Positions 35,642 through 44,765 of a stretch of 64,000 bases of DNA are shown piece after piece. The stretch's first letter is position 1. Every line of letters starts with the position of its first letter. A program made the translations under genes and the position numbers. The notes under the pieces are model-generated. The model made no database searches and had not been told where the DNA came from. It worked only from the letters and a program-made list of their open reading frames with translations. Source of the DNA: an uncultured Nocardioides sp. (lineage in GTDB: Bacteria > Actinomycetota > Actinomycetes > Propionibacteriales > Nocardioidaceae). Location of the stretch: assembly GCF_947488515.1 (NCBI RefSeq), contig NZ_CANKZF010000001.1, positions 248,001-312,000 of the forward strand, written 5' to 3'.

Positions 35642-37048
35642 TCATGGTCGGCGTGGGCGCGGAATGTCGGGCGGATCGGGTGGGTCGGCCTGGTCGGCCG
35701 CGGTCGTGCCCGTGCGGTCGCGGCGATAGTGGTGGCCGTGAGGGCTCGTCCACTCGAAGCGGCCGTTGTCGGTCATCTCGTAGCGCCAGGCGGTGTGGGT
35801 CTTGAGGCGGTGGTGAAACCTGCAGAGCGCGGCGAGGTTGGCGGTCTGCGTCGGACCGGGCTGGGGCCTGCCCTCGGCGTCTGCGTGGTGGTCGTACTCG
35901 TCGACGTGGTCGATGTCGCAGCCGCGGGCCGGTCGGGTGCACCACGGGAACACGCAGGTGCGGTCGCGCAGGATGACTTGCTCGCGGATCCGGTCGGGCA
36001 CCTCGTAGGCCGGTGTCGACAACTGGGCGTTGAGGTCGATCACGGGATTGACGGTGACCTTGGTCCGCGAGTCGCCGCACCAGTCCTTGACCTGGTCGAG
36101 GAGGACGAGCCGCTGGCCCTCCTCCATCCGCCCGGTCGGACCGAACACCGTGGCCAGGTCGTCGAGGGTGGCGTCGAAGTGGGCGCGCAGGACGACCTCG
36201 CGGGCTGCCGGCAGGCGCTGGGGATCGGCTCCCGCACCGGCGAGGTCGAACGCGGTCTGGGTCCTTGCGAGGTCGCCCAACGCAGCGGACCGGCGTGCGT
36301 CCAGCGACGCATCGGACCCGAGGGCCTTCAGGCTTGCCGCGCCGCGGGCGAGGGCGCGGTCGAGGTCGAGGGCGTCGGCGATGTCGAGCTCGGCCTCGAG
36401 GCGCATGGTGCCGGCATAGTGGACGTCGTCGTCGTGGATGGTCGCGTGGCGGGGGTCGACGAACAGGTAGCCGTCCTCCGGATCCGCGGCCGGGTCGATC
36501 GCGGCGAGGTCGAACCGCGTGATCGCCTCGGCGACGAGCCGGTCCAGCTGCGCCGGCCCGACCCTCCCAGCCACCGCGGCGACCTGGGCATCCACGAACG
36601 CCGCAGCCTCCCGCGTCAGCGATGGGGTGGTGTGGATGGTGGTCTCCGCGACCGAACGCGCCCGCCAGGCGGGCACCCGACCGGCCTGGACCTGCAACCA
36701 CAGCCGCGGGAGCCGATGGCGCAGCTCGAGGGCGTGACCGACGAGCTTCTTCGCCGCCGTCGTCGAGACCCCGAGGACCGCACCGAGCTCGGCGAGGCAG
36801 AACTCCGCCACCGGAGGCGCACCCTCACCGGCGATCGGCTCCTCGTGCTCAGACCCGGGCACCGTGAAGGCAGCCGCATCGTGGATCGACTCCGGCGGAT
36901 GCAGGTCGGCCCACCGGGCCGCGGTGGCCAGGAGCTCGGCAGCAGCCCGGTCCTCGGTGGCCTTCTGCGCCCGCGCGAGCGCGAGCAGGGCGGAGGCGGC
37001 GAGGTCCTCGACCTCGCCTGCTCCACGCCCCGCCAGCGTCTCGATCAT
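35642..37048 (-). CDS. DUF222 / HNH endonuclease domain protein
   Basis: A 468-residue protein: long DUF222 helical region (AEFCLAELGAVLGVSTTAAK ... LPRLWLQVQAGRVPAWRAR) then an HNH nuclease with zinc-type Cys/His signature (CVFPWCTRPARGCDIDH and LCRFHHRLKTH). These genes are multi-copy in many actinobacteria and resemble selfish or mobile genes, though no flanking repeats were found here. TAGAAT 7 nt before ATG 37048 suggests a leaderless transcript, and ATG 37108 is the alternative. The role is unknown. Nothing here links it to CRISPR. Confidence 0.85.
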   Translation of the reverse strand: MIETLAGRGAGEVEDLAASALLALARAQKATEDRAAAELLATAARWADLHPPESIHDAAAFTVPGSEHEEPIAGEGAPPVAEFCLAELGAVLGVSTTAAKKLVGHALELRHRLPRLWLQVQAGRVPAWRARSVAETTIHTTPSLTREAAAFVDAQVAAVAGRVGPAQLDRLVAEAITRFDLAAIDPAADPEDGYLFVDPRHATIHDDDVHYAGTMRLEAELDIADALDLDRALARGAASLKALGSDASLDARRSAALGDLARTQTAFDLAGAGADPQRLPAAREVVLRAHFDATLDDLATVFGPTGRMEEGQRLVLLDQVKDWCGDSRTKVTVNPVIDLNAQLSTPAYEVPDRIREQVILRDRTCVFPWCTRPARGCDIDHVDEYDHHADAEGRPQPGPTQTANLAALCRFHHRLKTHTAWRYEMTDNGRFEWTSPHGHHYRRDRTGTTAADQADPPDPPDIPRPRRP

Positions 37049-37055
37049 GTGTTCG

Positions 37056-37061
37056 ATTCTA
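37056..37061 (-). promoter_or_regulatory. -10 element for the DUF222-HNH gene
   Basis: TAGAAT on the minus strand, 7 nt before ATG 37048, with no Shine-Dalgarno sequence. Predicts a leaderless transcript and supports this start. Confidence 0.45.
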
Positions 37062-37174
37062 CCGGCGCCCACTGACAGCGACCATGCCTGTGGACGGTTG
37101 GTGGTCACCCTCTCTCAGGCGGTTTCGTGACGGGACTTCGTCCCTCCTCGACCAGCGCCGGCGCTCGCGCCGAC

Positions 37175-38332
37175 CTACGTCCAGGCCTTCGCGAGCCGCT
37201 CGACGATCTCGACGAGCCGGTCGGGCGAGGTGGCGATGTTGAGCCGCACCTGGCCGGTGGAGCCGGGGGCGTAGAACTCCCCCGGGCTGACCTTGACGCG
37301 CCCGCGCTCGAGGGCGACGGCCGCGGCGTCGTCGTGGCCGTAGGCGGAGGCGTCGAGCCAGGCCAGGTAGGTCGCCTCGAGCGGACGCATCCGCACCTCG
37401 GGGAGGTGGGCGGCGAGGAGCTCGCCGAGCAGCGCGCGCTGCTGGTCGAGCCGCTCGACGAGGGAGGCGAGCCACGGGTCACCGAGGTCGTACGCCGCCC
37501 GCGCCGCGACGGCGCCGACCGGGGAGTGCGAGTCGTTGCGCGACATCGGCTGGTCGGCGAGCAGCTGTCGGTCGGCCGCCGAGGGGACGACGACCTGCGC
37601 GCACCGCAGGCCCGCAGTGTTGAACGCCTTGGACGCGGCGACGACCGCGACCGCGTGGTCGTGGGTGCCGTCGATCGAGAGGTAGGAGACGTGCTCGGCG
37701 CCCGGCAGCACCAGCGGCGCGTGGATCTCGTCGCTCACGACCCGTGCGCCGTGGCGTACCACGACGTCGCGGATCCCCTCCAGCTCGGCACGGGCGAAGA
37801 CCCGACCCCACGGATTGTGTGGCTGGGTCAGGATCAGTGTCTGCGCCCCGTCTGCGAAGAGGCGGTCGAGCCGGTCGAGGTCGACCTCGGCCCGGTCGGC
37901 CGAGGCGGGCACGTCGAGGCGCACCTCCTCGCGACCGGTGATGGTGGCGAGGCCGAACTGGGCGTTGTAGCCCGGGGTCGGGAAGACCACTCCCCCGGGA
38001 CCGCTGAACACGTCGATCGCGAGCCGCACCCCGGCCGTCACGTCGACCACCGGGTGGACCGCCTCGGGGTCGGGCGCCCAGCCGAAGTGCCGCGCCGACC
38101 AGGCGGCGTAGGCCCGTGCCAGCTCCGGGTCCCAGCCGAAGAGCGGGTAGCCGGTGATACCGTCGGCCAGCATCCGCTGGACGGCCTCGAGCACCACCGG
38201 GTCGACCGCGTAGTCCATCTCCGCGACCCACGCCGGGATCACGTCGTCCGGGACGCCCCACTTCAGCGGCAGCTTGAGCCGTGCCTCCTCGTCGGTCAGG
38301 TCGACGACGGGTCGGCGGTCGGGATCGGTCAC
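37175..38332 (-). CDS. MalY/PatB-family PLP-dependent C-S lyase (aminotransferase fold)
   Basis: A 385-residue fold-type I PLP enzyme. The N-terminus (LKWGVPDDVIPAWVAEMDY) is the MalY/PatB signature. The PLP Lys is in VVAASKAFNTAGLRCAQ, and LTQPHNPWGRVFARAELEG and SDEIHAPLVLPG supply cofactor contacts. Related enzymes cleave cystathionine or other C-S bonds and can also aminotransfer. GTG 38332 overlaps the preceding gene's stop (GTGA), so it is co-transcribed with the 100-aa gene, directly downstream of thrS. Confidence 0.86.
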   Translation of the reverse strand: MTDPDRRPVVDLTDEEARLKLPLKWGVPDDVIPAWVAEMDYAVDPVVLEAVQRMLADGITGYPLFGWDPELARAYAAWSARHFGWAPDPEAVHPVVDVTAGVRLAIDVFSGPGGVVFPTPGYNAQFGLATITGREEVRLDVPASADRAEVDLDRLDRLFADGAQTLILTQPHNPWGRVFARAELEGIRDVVVRHGARVVSDEIHAPLVLPGAEHVSYLSIDGTHDHAVAVVAASKAFNTAGLRCAQVVVPSAADRQLLADQPMSRNDSHSPVGAVAARAAYDLGDPWLASLVERLDQQRALLGELLAAHLPEVRMRPLEATYLAWLDASAYGHDDAAAVALERGRVKVSPGEFYAPGSTGQVRLNIATSPDRLVEIVERLAKAWT

Positions 38333-38631
38333 GCCTGCTCCTCGCTTCGGCTCCAGGTCGCCTCGAACTCCTCGGGCGACAGCTCGGCGAGCTGGGCCTC
38401 GAGGTGCAGGCGGGTGGCGCCGATCTCGTCGTGCGAGACGTCGATCCGGACGACTTCGGAATCGTCGGAGCGGCGGGTGACGACGTAGGTGCCACCCGCC
38501 CCGGACGCGTCGTTGCCGTCGACCGTGTCGGCCAGTGTGATCGCCTGCCAGACGGCCGCCACGAAGAGCCGCAGCCCGCGCCGCTCACGCGGCTCGAAGC
38601 GCAGGTCGAGGACGTCCCCCGCCCGATCCAC
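38329..38631 (-). CDS. Conserved hypothetical protein (100 aa)
   Basis: Small soluble acidic protein (LDLRFEPRERRGLRLFVAAV, VTRRSDDSEVVRIDVSHDE, LAELSPEEFEATWSR). It lies 6 bp after the thrS stop and overlaps the MalY/PatB start, so it is part of a thrS-linked transcript. I do not recognise the family. Codon use is like its neighbours. Confidence 0.65.
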   Translation of the reverse strand: MDRAGDVLDLRFEPRERRGLRLFVAAVWQAITLADTVDGNDASGAGGTYVVTRRSDDSEVVRIDVSHDEIGATRLHLEAQLAELSPEEFEATWSRSEEQA

Positions 38632-38637
38632 GCGAGG

Positions 38638-40629
38638 TCAGACCTGCTCGCGCGAGGCGACCGCGGCCGCCACCCGCTCGATCGCCTCGGCCAGCGGCAC
38701 CCCGTTGTCCTGGCGACCGTCGCGGTAGCGGAACGACACGGCGCCCGCCTCCACGTCGGCGTCGCCGGCGATCATCATGAAGGGCACCTTGGCGAGCTGC
38801 GCGTTGCGGATCTTCTTCTGCATCCGGTCGTCGGACTCGTCGACCTCGACCCGCAGCCCCTGCGCCTTCATCTGCTTCGCGATGTCGAAGAGGTAGTCGT
38901 TGTGGCGCTCGGCGATCGGGATGCCCTGGACCTGCACCGGGGCGAGCCACGGAGGGAACGCGCCGGCGTAGTGCTCCACGAGCACGCCGATGAACCGCTC
39001 GATCGAGCCGAACTTGGCGGAGTGGATCATGACCGGCTGCTGGCGGGTGCCGTCGGCGGCGACGTACTCCAGGTTGAAGCGGTCGACCGCCGGCTGGTTG
39101 AAGTCGTACTGGATGGTCGACATCTGCCAGGTGCGACCGATCGCGTCCTTGGCCTGCACCGAGATCTTCGGCCCGTAGAACGCCGCGCCACCCGGGTCCG
39201 GCACGAGGTCGACGCCGAACTTGCGCGCCGCGGTCTCGAGCACCGAGGTCGCGGTCTCCCACTGGTCGTTGGAGCCGATGAACTTGTCGGGCTTGGAGTC
39301 GTCACGGGTGGACAGCTCGAAGTAGTAGTCGTCGAGGCCGAAGTCGCGCAGCAGCCCGGTCACGAAGGTCAGCAGGTGCTCGACCTCGGCGGGTGCCTGC
39401 TCCGGGGTGACGTAGGAGTGCGAGTCGTCCTGGGTCATCGCGCGCACGCGGGTCAGGCCGTGCACGACGCCGGACTTCTCGTAGCGGTAGACCGACCCGA
39501 ACTCGAAGAACCGCAGCGGCAGCTCGCGGTACGAGCGCTGCCGCGAGCGGTAGATGAGGTTGTGCATCGGGCAGTTCATCGCCTTCAGGCGGTACTCGGC
39601 GTGCTCCATCTCCATCGGCGGGAACATGGTGTCCGCGTAGTAGGGCAGGTGCCCGGAGGTGTGGAACAGCCCGTCCTTGCTGATGTGGGGGGTGCCGACG
39701 TAGTCGAAGCCCTCCTCGAGGTGCCGGCGGCGGACGTAGTCCTCCATCTCCCGCTTGATCACGCCACCCTTGGGGTGGAAGACCGCCATGCCCGACCCGA
39801 TCTCGTCGGGGAACGAGTAGAGGTCGAGCTCGCGACCGAGCTTGCGGTGGTCGCGCCGCTCGGCCTCCTCGATGCGGTGGAGGTGCTCCTCGAGCGCCTC
39901 CTTGGTCTCCCAGGCGGTGCCGTAGATGCGCTGGAGCTGCTTGTTCTTCTCGTCACCACGCCAGTACGCCGCTGCGCTGCGCATCAGCTTGAAGGCGGGG
40001 ATCCGCTTGGTGGTCGGCAGGTGCGGCCCGCGACACAGGTCGGACCACTTCGCCTCGCCGTTGCGACCGATGTTGTCGTAGATCGTCAGCTCGCCGGCCC
40101 CGACCTCGACCGAGGCGCCCTCGGTGTCCGAGGCGCCGGCGCCGCCCTTGAGGCCGATCAGCTCGATCTTGTAGGGCTCGTCCTGGAGCTCGGTCAGCGC
40201 GTCGGCGTCAGTGGTGACGCGCCGCTCGAAGCGCTGGTTCTCCTTGATGATCTTGCGCATCGCGGACTCGATCTTGACCAGGTCCTCGGGCACGAACGGG
40301 GTCTCGACGTCGAAGTCGTAGTAGAAGCCGTTCTCCACCGGCGGCCCGATGCCGAGCTTGGCCTCCGGCCAGATCTGCTGCACCGCCTGAGCCATCACGT
40401 GCGCGGTCGAGTGGCGCAGGATGTCCCGGCCGTCGGGGCTGTCGATGGCCACGCCCTCGACCTCGTCGCCGTCGGCGAGCTCGTAGGCGAGGTCCTTGAG
40501 CTGACCCGCCACGCGAGCGGCGACGACGTCGGCGTCGTCACGGAACAGCTCCCAGGCCTTGGTGCCCGTCGTGACCGTGGTCTCCGCACGCTGATCGGCG
40601 TGGATGCGGACGACCTTGATGTCGGACAC
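38638..40629 (-). CDS. thrS: Threonyl-tRNA synthetase
   Basis: A 663-residue class IIa synthetase. It has an N-terminal TGS-like domain ([20 protein letters not shown]), an editing domain with [11 protein letters not shown], then the catalytic core ([20 protein letters not shown]) and motif 2 ([20 protein letters not shown]). The C-terminal anticodon-binding domain ([20 protein letters not shown]) completes the enzyme. GTG 40629 with GGAG 5 nt upstream is preferred. The upstream-extended frame to 40818 is non-conserved. A promoter and an unusual 12-bp inverted repeat lie in the 124-bp leader. Confidence 0.96.
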   Translation of the reverse strand: MSDIKVVRIHADQRAETTVTTGTKAWELFRDDADVVAARVAGQLKDLAYELADGDEVEGVAIDSPDGRDILRHSTAHVMAQAVQQIWPEAKLGIGPPVENGFYYDFDVETPFVPEDLVKIESAMRKIIKENQRFERRVTTDADALTELQDEPYKIELIGLKGGAGASDTEGASVEVGAGELTIYDNIGRNGEAKWSDLCRGPHLPTTKRIPAFKLMRSAAAYWRGDEKNKQLQRIYGTAWETKEALEEHLHRIEEAERRDHRKLGRELDLYSFPDEIGSGMAVFHPKGGVIKREMEDYVRRRHLEEGFDYVGTPHISKDGLFHTSGHLPYYADTMFPPMEMEHAEYRLKAMNCPMHNLIYRSRQRSYRELPLRFFEFGSVYRYEKSGVVHGLTRVRAMTQDDSHSYVTPEQAPAEVEHLLTFVTGLLRDFGLDDYYFELSTRDDSKPDKFIGSNDQWETATSVLETAARKFGVDLVPDPGGAAFYGPKISVQAKDAIGRTWQMSTIQYDFNQPAVDRFNLEYVAADGTRQQPVMIHSAKFGSIERFIGVLVEHYAGAFPPWLAPVQVQGIPIAERHNDYLFDIAKQMKAQGLRVEVDESDDRMQKKIRNAQLAKVPFMMIAGDADVEAGAVSFRYRDGRQDNGVPLAEAIERVAAAVASREQV

Positions 40630-40654
40630 GAGTGCTCCTGATGACGTGGGTGGA

Positions 40655-40725
40655 GGTGGGACGGGATGTCGGTGCGAGCCTATCGGCCGCGCTGCGGCCG
40701 GCTTACCCCGGTTTCCCGTCCCACC
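40655..40725. repeat. 12-bp perfect inverted repeat around the thrS promoter
   Basis: GGTGGGACGGGA (40655-40666) and TCCCGTCCCACC (40714-40725) are exact reverse complements, 47 bp apart. An inner 7-bp palindrome (CGGCCGC-GCT-GCGGCCG, 40684-40700) lies between. A TAGGCT -10-like box on the minus strand (about 40671-40676 region) falls inside. Could be an operator pair or a foldable leader. No T-box features. Confidence 0.6.
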
Positions 40726-40730
40726 CCCGT

Positions 40731-40747
40731 GCCCGGCCGCGCCGGGC
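40731..40747 (-). terminator. Hairpin after the catalase gene
   Basis: GCCCGGC (40731-40737), loop CGC, GCCGGGC (40741-40747), starting just beyond the catalase stop on the minus strand. Plausible terminator separating it from thrS. Confidence 0.5.
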
Positions 40748-40753
40748 GGTCGG

Positions 40754-43012
40754 TCACTTGCTGGTCGCGAAACGCTCCCACGACCGGTGCGCCGACAGCA
40801 GGGCCAGGAGGTCGTCACGGACCTCGGCCGGATCGTCGGCCGTGAGGACTCCGACCCCGGCGAGGCCGAGCTCGTCGACCACCGCGCGTCCGTCGCCGAC
40901 GGCCACCACGGCCTTGCAGTGACGGAAGCACTCCTGCACGAGCAGGTCGACGCGCGGGTCGGTCACGACCGTCGAGCCGTCACCGGCCTTGCTGTCGTGG
41001 GAGGGGGGCGCGTCGGGTGCGGGCGGTGCGGCGCCGGCCACGACGACGGCGTCGAACTCGATGGAGCGGGCGGTCGCGAACGTGCGTTGGGCCACCAGGC
41101 CCTCCCCCAGCTCGCCGCCTCGCGGGGCGATGAGGAGGGGCAGGACACCGGCTCCCAGCAGCTCCTCGCGCAGCGCGGCGACCCCGGCCAGATCGGCATC
41201 GGGGTCCACGACGATCCCGACGAGGCGACCGTCGGCCGGCCAGGTGTCGCCGACCTGGGACAGCACCGGGCTGGGCTCCGGCTCGTCGTACTCCACGGTG
41301 CGCTCCGGCGCGGGAAGGCCGAGGCCCTGCGCGACACGGGCACACAGCTCCGGGTCGATGTTGGCCAGGGCGATGAGCTGCCGCTCCTTGACGGCCTGCT
41401 CGTAGCACTTGCCCAGCTCGAACGAGTAGGCGCTGACGATGTGCTCCTGCTCGACCGGGCTCATGCTCCGCCAGAACAGGCGCGCCTGGCTGAAGTGGTC
41501 GTCGTACGACGCGGGGTTCTCCCGGACCTTGGTTGCCTCCGGCACCGTGACCGGGACGTCGACGAACGCCCCCTCCTCGGCACCCGCGAAGAACGGGCAG
41601 CCGCCGTCGAGCGAGTTCGGCTTGTAGGGCGCGACCCCGCCGTGCACCGCCTGCTGGTGGAAGCCGTCGCGGTGGTTGTCGTTGACCGGCGCGTGCGGGC
41701 GGTTGATCGGGATCTGGTTGAAGTTCGGCCCGGCCAGACGGGTGAGCTGGGTGTCGAGGTAGGAGAAGTTGCGGGCCATCAGCAGCGGGTCGTCGGTGCC
41801 GTCGATGCCCGGGACGAGGTGGCCGGTGTGGAAGGCGACCTGCTCGGTCTCGGCGAAGAAGTTCGTCGGGTTCCCGTCGAGCGTCAGTGTTCCGACGACC
41901 TGCACCGGCGCGAGCTCCTCCGGCACCAGCTTGGTCGAGTCGAGGAGGTCGATCCCCTCGAACATCTGGTCCGGGGTGTCCGGGAAGGTCTGGATGCCGA
42001 GGTCCCATGCGGGGAAGGCTCCCGACTCGATGGCGTCGTAGAGGTCGCGGCGGTGGAAGTCCGGGTCGAACCCGCTGGCCATCTGGGCCTCCTCCCACGC
42101 GAGGGAGTGCACGCCGAGCCGCGGCTTCCAGTGGAACTTGACGAGGGTCGTCCCACCGTCCGCGTCGACCAGCCGGAAGGTGTGGACGCCGAACCCCTCC
42201 ATCATCCGATAGCTGCGGGGGATGCCGCGATCGGACATGTTCCAGATGGCGTGGTGCTGCGCCTCGGTGTGCAGCGACACGAAGTCCCAGAAGGTGTCGT
42301 GGGCGCTCTGCGCCTGTGGGATCTCCCGGTCCGGGTGCGGCTTGCCGGCGTGGATGACGTCAGGGAACTTGATGCCGTCCTGGATGAAGAAGACCGGGAT
42401 GTTGTTGCCGACGAGGTCCCAGTTGCCCTCGCTGGTGTAGAACTTCGTCGCGAAGCCGCGGGTGTCGCGCACCGTGTCGGCCGACCCGCGGGACCCGAGC
42501 ACGGTCGAGAAGCGCACGAACGTGCGGGTCTCCTCACCCTTGCCGAAGACGGCTGCACGGCTGATCCCGGAGGCCGCTCCGTTCGAGACGAAGACGCCGT
42601 GGGCGCCGGCACCGCGTGCGTGGACGACTCGCTCCGGGATGCGCTCGTGGTCGAAGTGCATGATCTTCTCGCGGAGGTGGTGGTCCGAGAGGAGGGTCGG
42701 GCCGCGCGGCCCAGCCTTGAGGGAGTGGTCGCTGTCGCCCATCCGCACGCCGGTCGCCGTGGTGAGGTACGCACCCTGCTGGGCGCTCGCGGTCGATGGA
42801 TCCGCACTCGCGGCACCCGTCGGCGACACGGGCGTGGGCTGCTGCTGGTCGGGCTTCGGCGGCGGGACGTCACGCGGCTCGGTGGGCTCCTCGAGCGACG
42901 GCGGCTCGCTGCCCGGTGCGCCGGGTACGGGCTTGTCGGTGAACGAGACGGCGTCGGCCGCGGCGTTGCCTGCGGCCTTCTTCGCAGCGGCCTTGGGCTT
43001 GCTGGGGGTCAT
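40754..43012 (-). CDS. katE: Large-subunit (clade 2) catalase with DJ-1/PfpI-like C-terminal domain
   Basis: A 752-residue HPII-type catalase dismutating H2O2. The catalytic His131 is in [12 protein letters not shown], Asn203/204 in [14 protein letters not shown], and the heme-ligand Tyr418 in [13 protein letters not shown]. An 80-residue Ala/Pro/Lys-rich N-terminal extension precedes the core. Residues from about 590 form the flavodoxin/DJ-1-like extra domain ([16 protein letters not shown] ... [16 protein letters not shown]) typical of large catalases. ATG 43012 has GGGAG upstream. Monocistronic by context. Confidence 0.93.
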   Translation of the reverse strand: MTPSKPKAAAKKAAGNAAADAVSFTDKPVPGAPGSEPPSLEEPTEPRDVPPPKPDQQQPTPVSPTGAASADPSTASAQQGAYLTTATGVRMGDSDHSLKAGPRGPTLLSDHHLREKIMHFDHERIPERVVHARGAGAHGVFVSNGAASGISRAAVFGKGEETRTFVRFSTVLGSRGSADTVRDTRGFATKFYTSEGNWDLVGNNIPVFFIQDGIKFPDVIHAGKPHPDREIPQAQSAHDTFWDFVSLHTEAQHHAIWNMSDRGIPRSYRMMEGFGVHTFRLVDADGGTTLVKFHWKPRLGVHSLAWEEAQMASGFDPDFHRRDLYDAIESGAFPAWDLGIQTFPDTPDQMFEGIDLLDSTKLVPEELAPVQVVGTLTLDGNPTNFFAETEQVAFHTGHLVPGIDGTDDPLLMARNFSYLDTQLTRLAGPNFNQIPINRPHAPVNDNHRDGFHQQAVHGGVAPYKPNSLDGGCPFFAGAEEGAFVDVPVTVPEATKVRENPASYDDHFSQARLFWRSMSPVEQEHIVSAYSFELGKCYEQAVKERQLIALANIDPELCARVAQGLGLPAPERTVEYDEPEPSPVLSQVGDTWPADGRLVGIVVDPDADLAGVAALREELLGAGVLPLLIAPRGGELGEGLVAQRTFATARSIEFDAVVVAGAAPPAPDAPPSHDSKAGDGSTVVTDPRVDLLVQECFRHCKAVVAVGDGRAVVDELGLAGVGVLTADDPAEVRDDLLALLSAHRSWERFATSK

Positions 43013-43096
43013 GCGGTCTCCCTGGGGAATCGATGGGCAGTTGTGTCCGGTCCCCCGTGGTGGCGTCGCCCATGCGCCCCGTGGGGCCGATCGCGG

Positions 43097-44050
43097 TCAA
43101 CCGCCCTGCACCCGCCGGCGGGCGAGCTCGACGACGTTGGCGCCGATGGCCAGCAGGGCGTTGCCGTGCCCACCTCGCAGGCCGTTGAGCTCGTCGCGTG
43201 ACTCCAGCACGTTGCCCGGGCTGGGTCCCACCTCCACCGTCTGGTCCTGGGCGGCGACGGAGAACAGCGGACCGACGAGTCGGTCGTAGGCCCACGGGAA
43301 GGCGGTGAAGCCGAACCGGATCACGTCGTTGGCGAGGCCGACCTGCCCGCCGCTGCGGCGCCCGTCGGCCACAGAGAGGGCGCGGGCCGCGATGCGCTCG
43401 GGGCTGGTGACCGGGAACGGTGGGCGCCCGGCCGCGTCGCCGTACGTCGCTGCCTGCCGGTAGATGGGCGTGTCGACGCCGCCGGGAGCGACGTACTCGA
43501 TCCGGATGCCGGGGCGGTCGCGGTTGTCGACCTGCAGCTGCCGCACCAGCGCGCGGACGCCCCACTTGCTGATGACGTACGCCGCCATGTCGGGGACAAC
43601 GACGTGCCCGATCACCGAGCCGACGACCACGATGCTGCCGGACCCCTGCGTGCGCATGACGGGCACGACGTGGCGCGCGAGGTTGACCGACCCGAGCAGG
43701 TTGGTCGCCACGACCTGGTCGAACACCTCGGCCGGCACGTCCTCGACGCGGCCGTAGGCGACCACGCCCGCGCTGCCGACGACGGTGTCGATCCAGCCGT
43801 GCCGTGCCACGACGGTGGCGACGGCGGCCCCGACCTCGTCGTCGTTGCTGATGTCGGCCGCCACCACCGTGGTCGAGGCGGCCCCCAGCCCGTCGCACTC
43901 AGCAGCCACCCGCTCGAGGGCGTCACGGCCGCGGGCGAGGAGGACGAGGTGGTCACCGCGTTGCGCCACGCGGTGGGCAGCGGCCTCGCCGATGCCGCTG
44001 GAGGCACCGGTGATGAGGACGACGCGGGGCGGTCGATCGTGGGTCGGCAT
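43097..44050 (-). CDS. SDR-family oxidoreductase
   Basis: A 317-residue short-chain dehydrogenase. NAD(P) motif TGASSGIGEAAAHRVA (residues 13-28), the NNAG-equivalent GSAGVVAYG, and catalytic Ser in VVVGSVIGHVVV with the YVISK pair (Tyr-x3-Lys). A C-terminal extension of about 60 residues (WAYDRLVGPLFSVAAQD) resembles the membrane-near SDRs of actinobacteria. Substrate not predictable. It lies between the catalase and HAD genes on the same strand. Confidence 0.85.
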   Translation of the reverse strand: MPTHDRPPRVVLITGASSGIGEAAAHRVAQRGDHLVLLARGRDALERVAAECDGLGAASTTVVAADISNDDEVGAAVATVVARHGWIDTVVGSAGVVAYGRVEDVPAEVFDQVVATNLLGSVNLARHVVPVMRTQGSGSIVVVGSVIGHVVVPDMAAYVISKWGVRALVRQLQVDNRDRPGIRIEYVAPGGVDTPIYRQAATYGDAAGRPPFPVTSPERIAARALSVADGRRSGGQVGLANDVIRFGFTAFPWAYDRLVGPLFSVAAQDQTVEVGPSPGNVLESRDELNGLRGGHGNALLAIGANVVELARRRVQGG

Positions 44051-44077
44051 GCCCGCCGGTACCCCGAGCGGCCGGCG

Positions 44078-44689
44078 TCAGACGTCCGCGGCCTCGATGA
44101 CGCGCTCCATCTCGGCGATCGACGACGAGGTGTCGCGGTGGAGGACGGCGTGCCAGCCCAGGGCTCGCGCAGCGACGACGTTGGCCTCGACGTCGTCGAG
44201 GAAGAGGACCTCCCCGGCCTCGACGCCGAGCCTCCGCGTCACGATCTCGTACGCCGCCGGGTCGGGCTTGGCGAGCCCCACCTCGTGGCTGTAGACGATG
44301 TCGTCGGTGACGTCCTCGAAGCCGTGGAACCGCTCGCGCTCCCGCGCGCCGGGACCGGAGTTCGACAGGATCGCGGTGAGCCGCGCGGGACGCTGGCCGG
44401 CGAACCAGTCGAACAGCTCGCGGTCCAGCGTGCCGACGTACCAGCGCCAGAAGTCGTCCAGGAGCGCGTCGACCTGCCGGTCGTCCAGGGCGAGCGCGCG
44501 CTGCCACTCCGCGCGGACCTGCTGCTCGGTCACCTCGCCGACCACCGCGTCGCCCGGCAGCCCGGCGAGACCGCCGGCGATCGAGCCCGGCGCGAGGCCG
44601 AGGCGGCGTTCGGCGGGTGCGGGGAAGACGTCGTCGTCGACGACCTCCAGCACTCCCCCGATGTCGAGGACCACCGCACGGATCGCCAT
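44078..44689 (-). CDS. HAD-family hydrolase (YihX-like, variant motif I)
   Basis: A 203-residue HAD protein. Motif I is VVLDIGGVL: the nucleophile Asp is kept, but the usual second Asp two residues later is Gly, as in the YihX/epoxide-hydrolase-N-terminal subgroup. Motif II (AILSNSGPG), the Lys in GLAKPDPAAYEIV and the late acid pair (VLFLDDVEANV) are intact. Probably a sugar-phosphate phosphatase-like enzyme. TAGGGT 6 nt before ATG 44689 suggests a leaderless transcript. Confidence 0.83.
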   Translation of the reverse strand: MAIRAVVLDIGGVLEVVDDDVFPAPAERRLGLAPGSIAGGLAGLPGDAVVGEVTEQQVRAEWQRALALDDRQVDALLDDFWRWYVGTLDRELFDWFAGQRPARLTAILSNSGPGARERERFHGFEDVTDDIVYSHEVGLAKPDPAAYEIVTRRLGVEAGEVLFLDDVEANVVAARALGWHAVLHRDTSSSIAEMERVIEAADV

Positions 44690-44708
44690 GCGCCCACCCT
44701 AGGGACCG

Positions 44709-44722
44709 CGGCCCGGGGGCCG
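44709..44722 (-). terminator. Hairpin after the ABC exporter gene
   Basis: CGGCCC (44709-44714), GG loop, GGGCCG (44717-44722), about 45 bp beyond the ABC gene's stop on the minus strand and directly before the HAD promoter. Confidence 0.4.
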
Positions 44723-44765
44723 ACGCGCCTGACGCACCACCCGCGCGGGGCAGGACCCGGTCACC

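Noticed and set aside
35642-37048. DUF222-HNH gene as a Cas9-like or intron-encoded nuclease
   Set aside because: The architecture is the common actinobacterial DUF222-HNH type. No RuvC domain, intron or array.
40630-40753. T-box riboswitch upstream of thrS
   Set aside because: No T-box sequence, specifier loop or antiterminator pairing was seen. Only the inverted repeat and a -10-like box.
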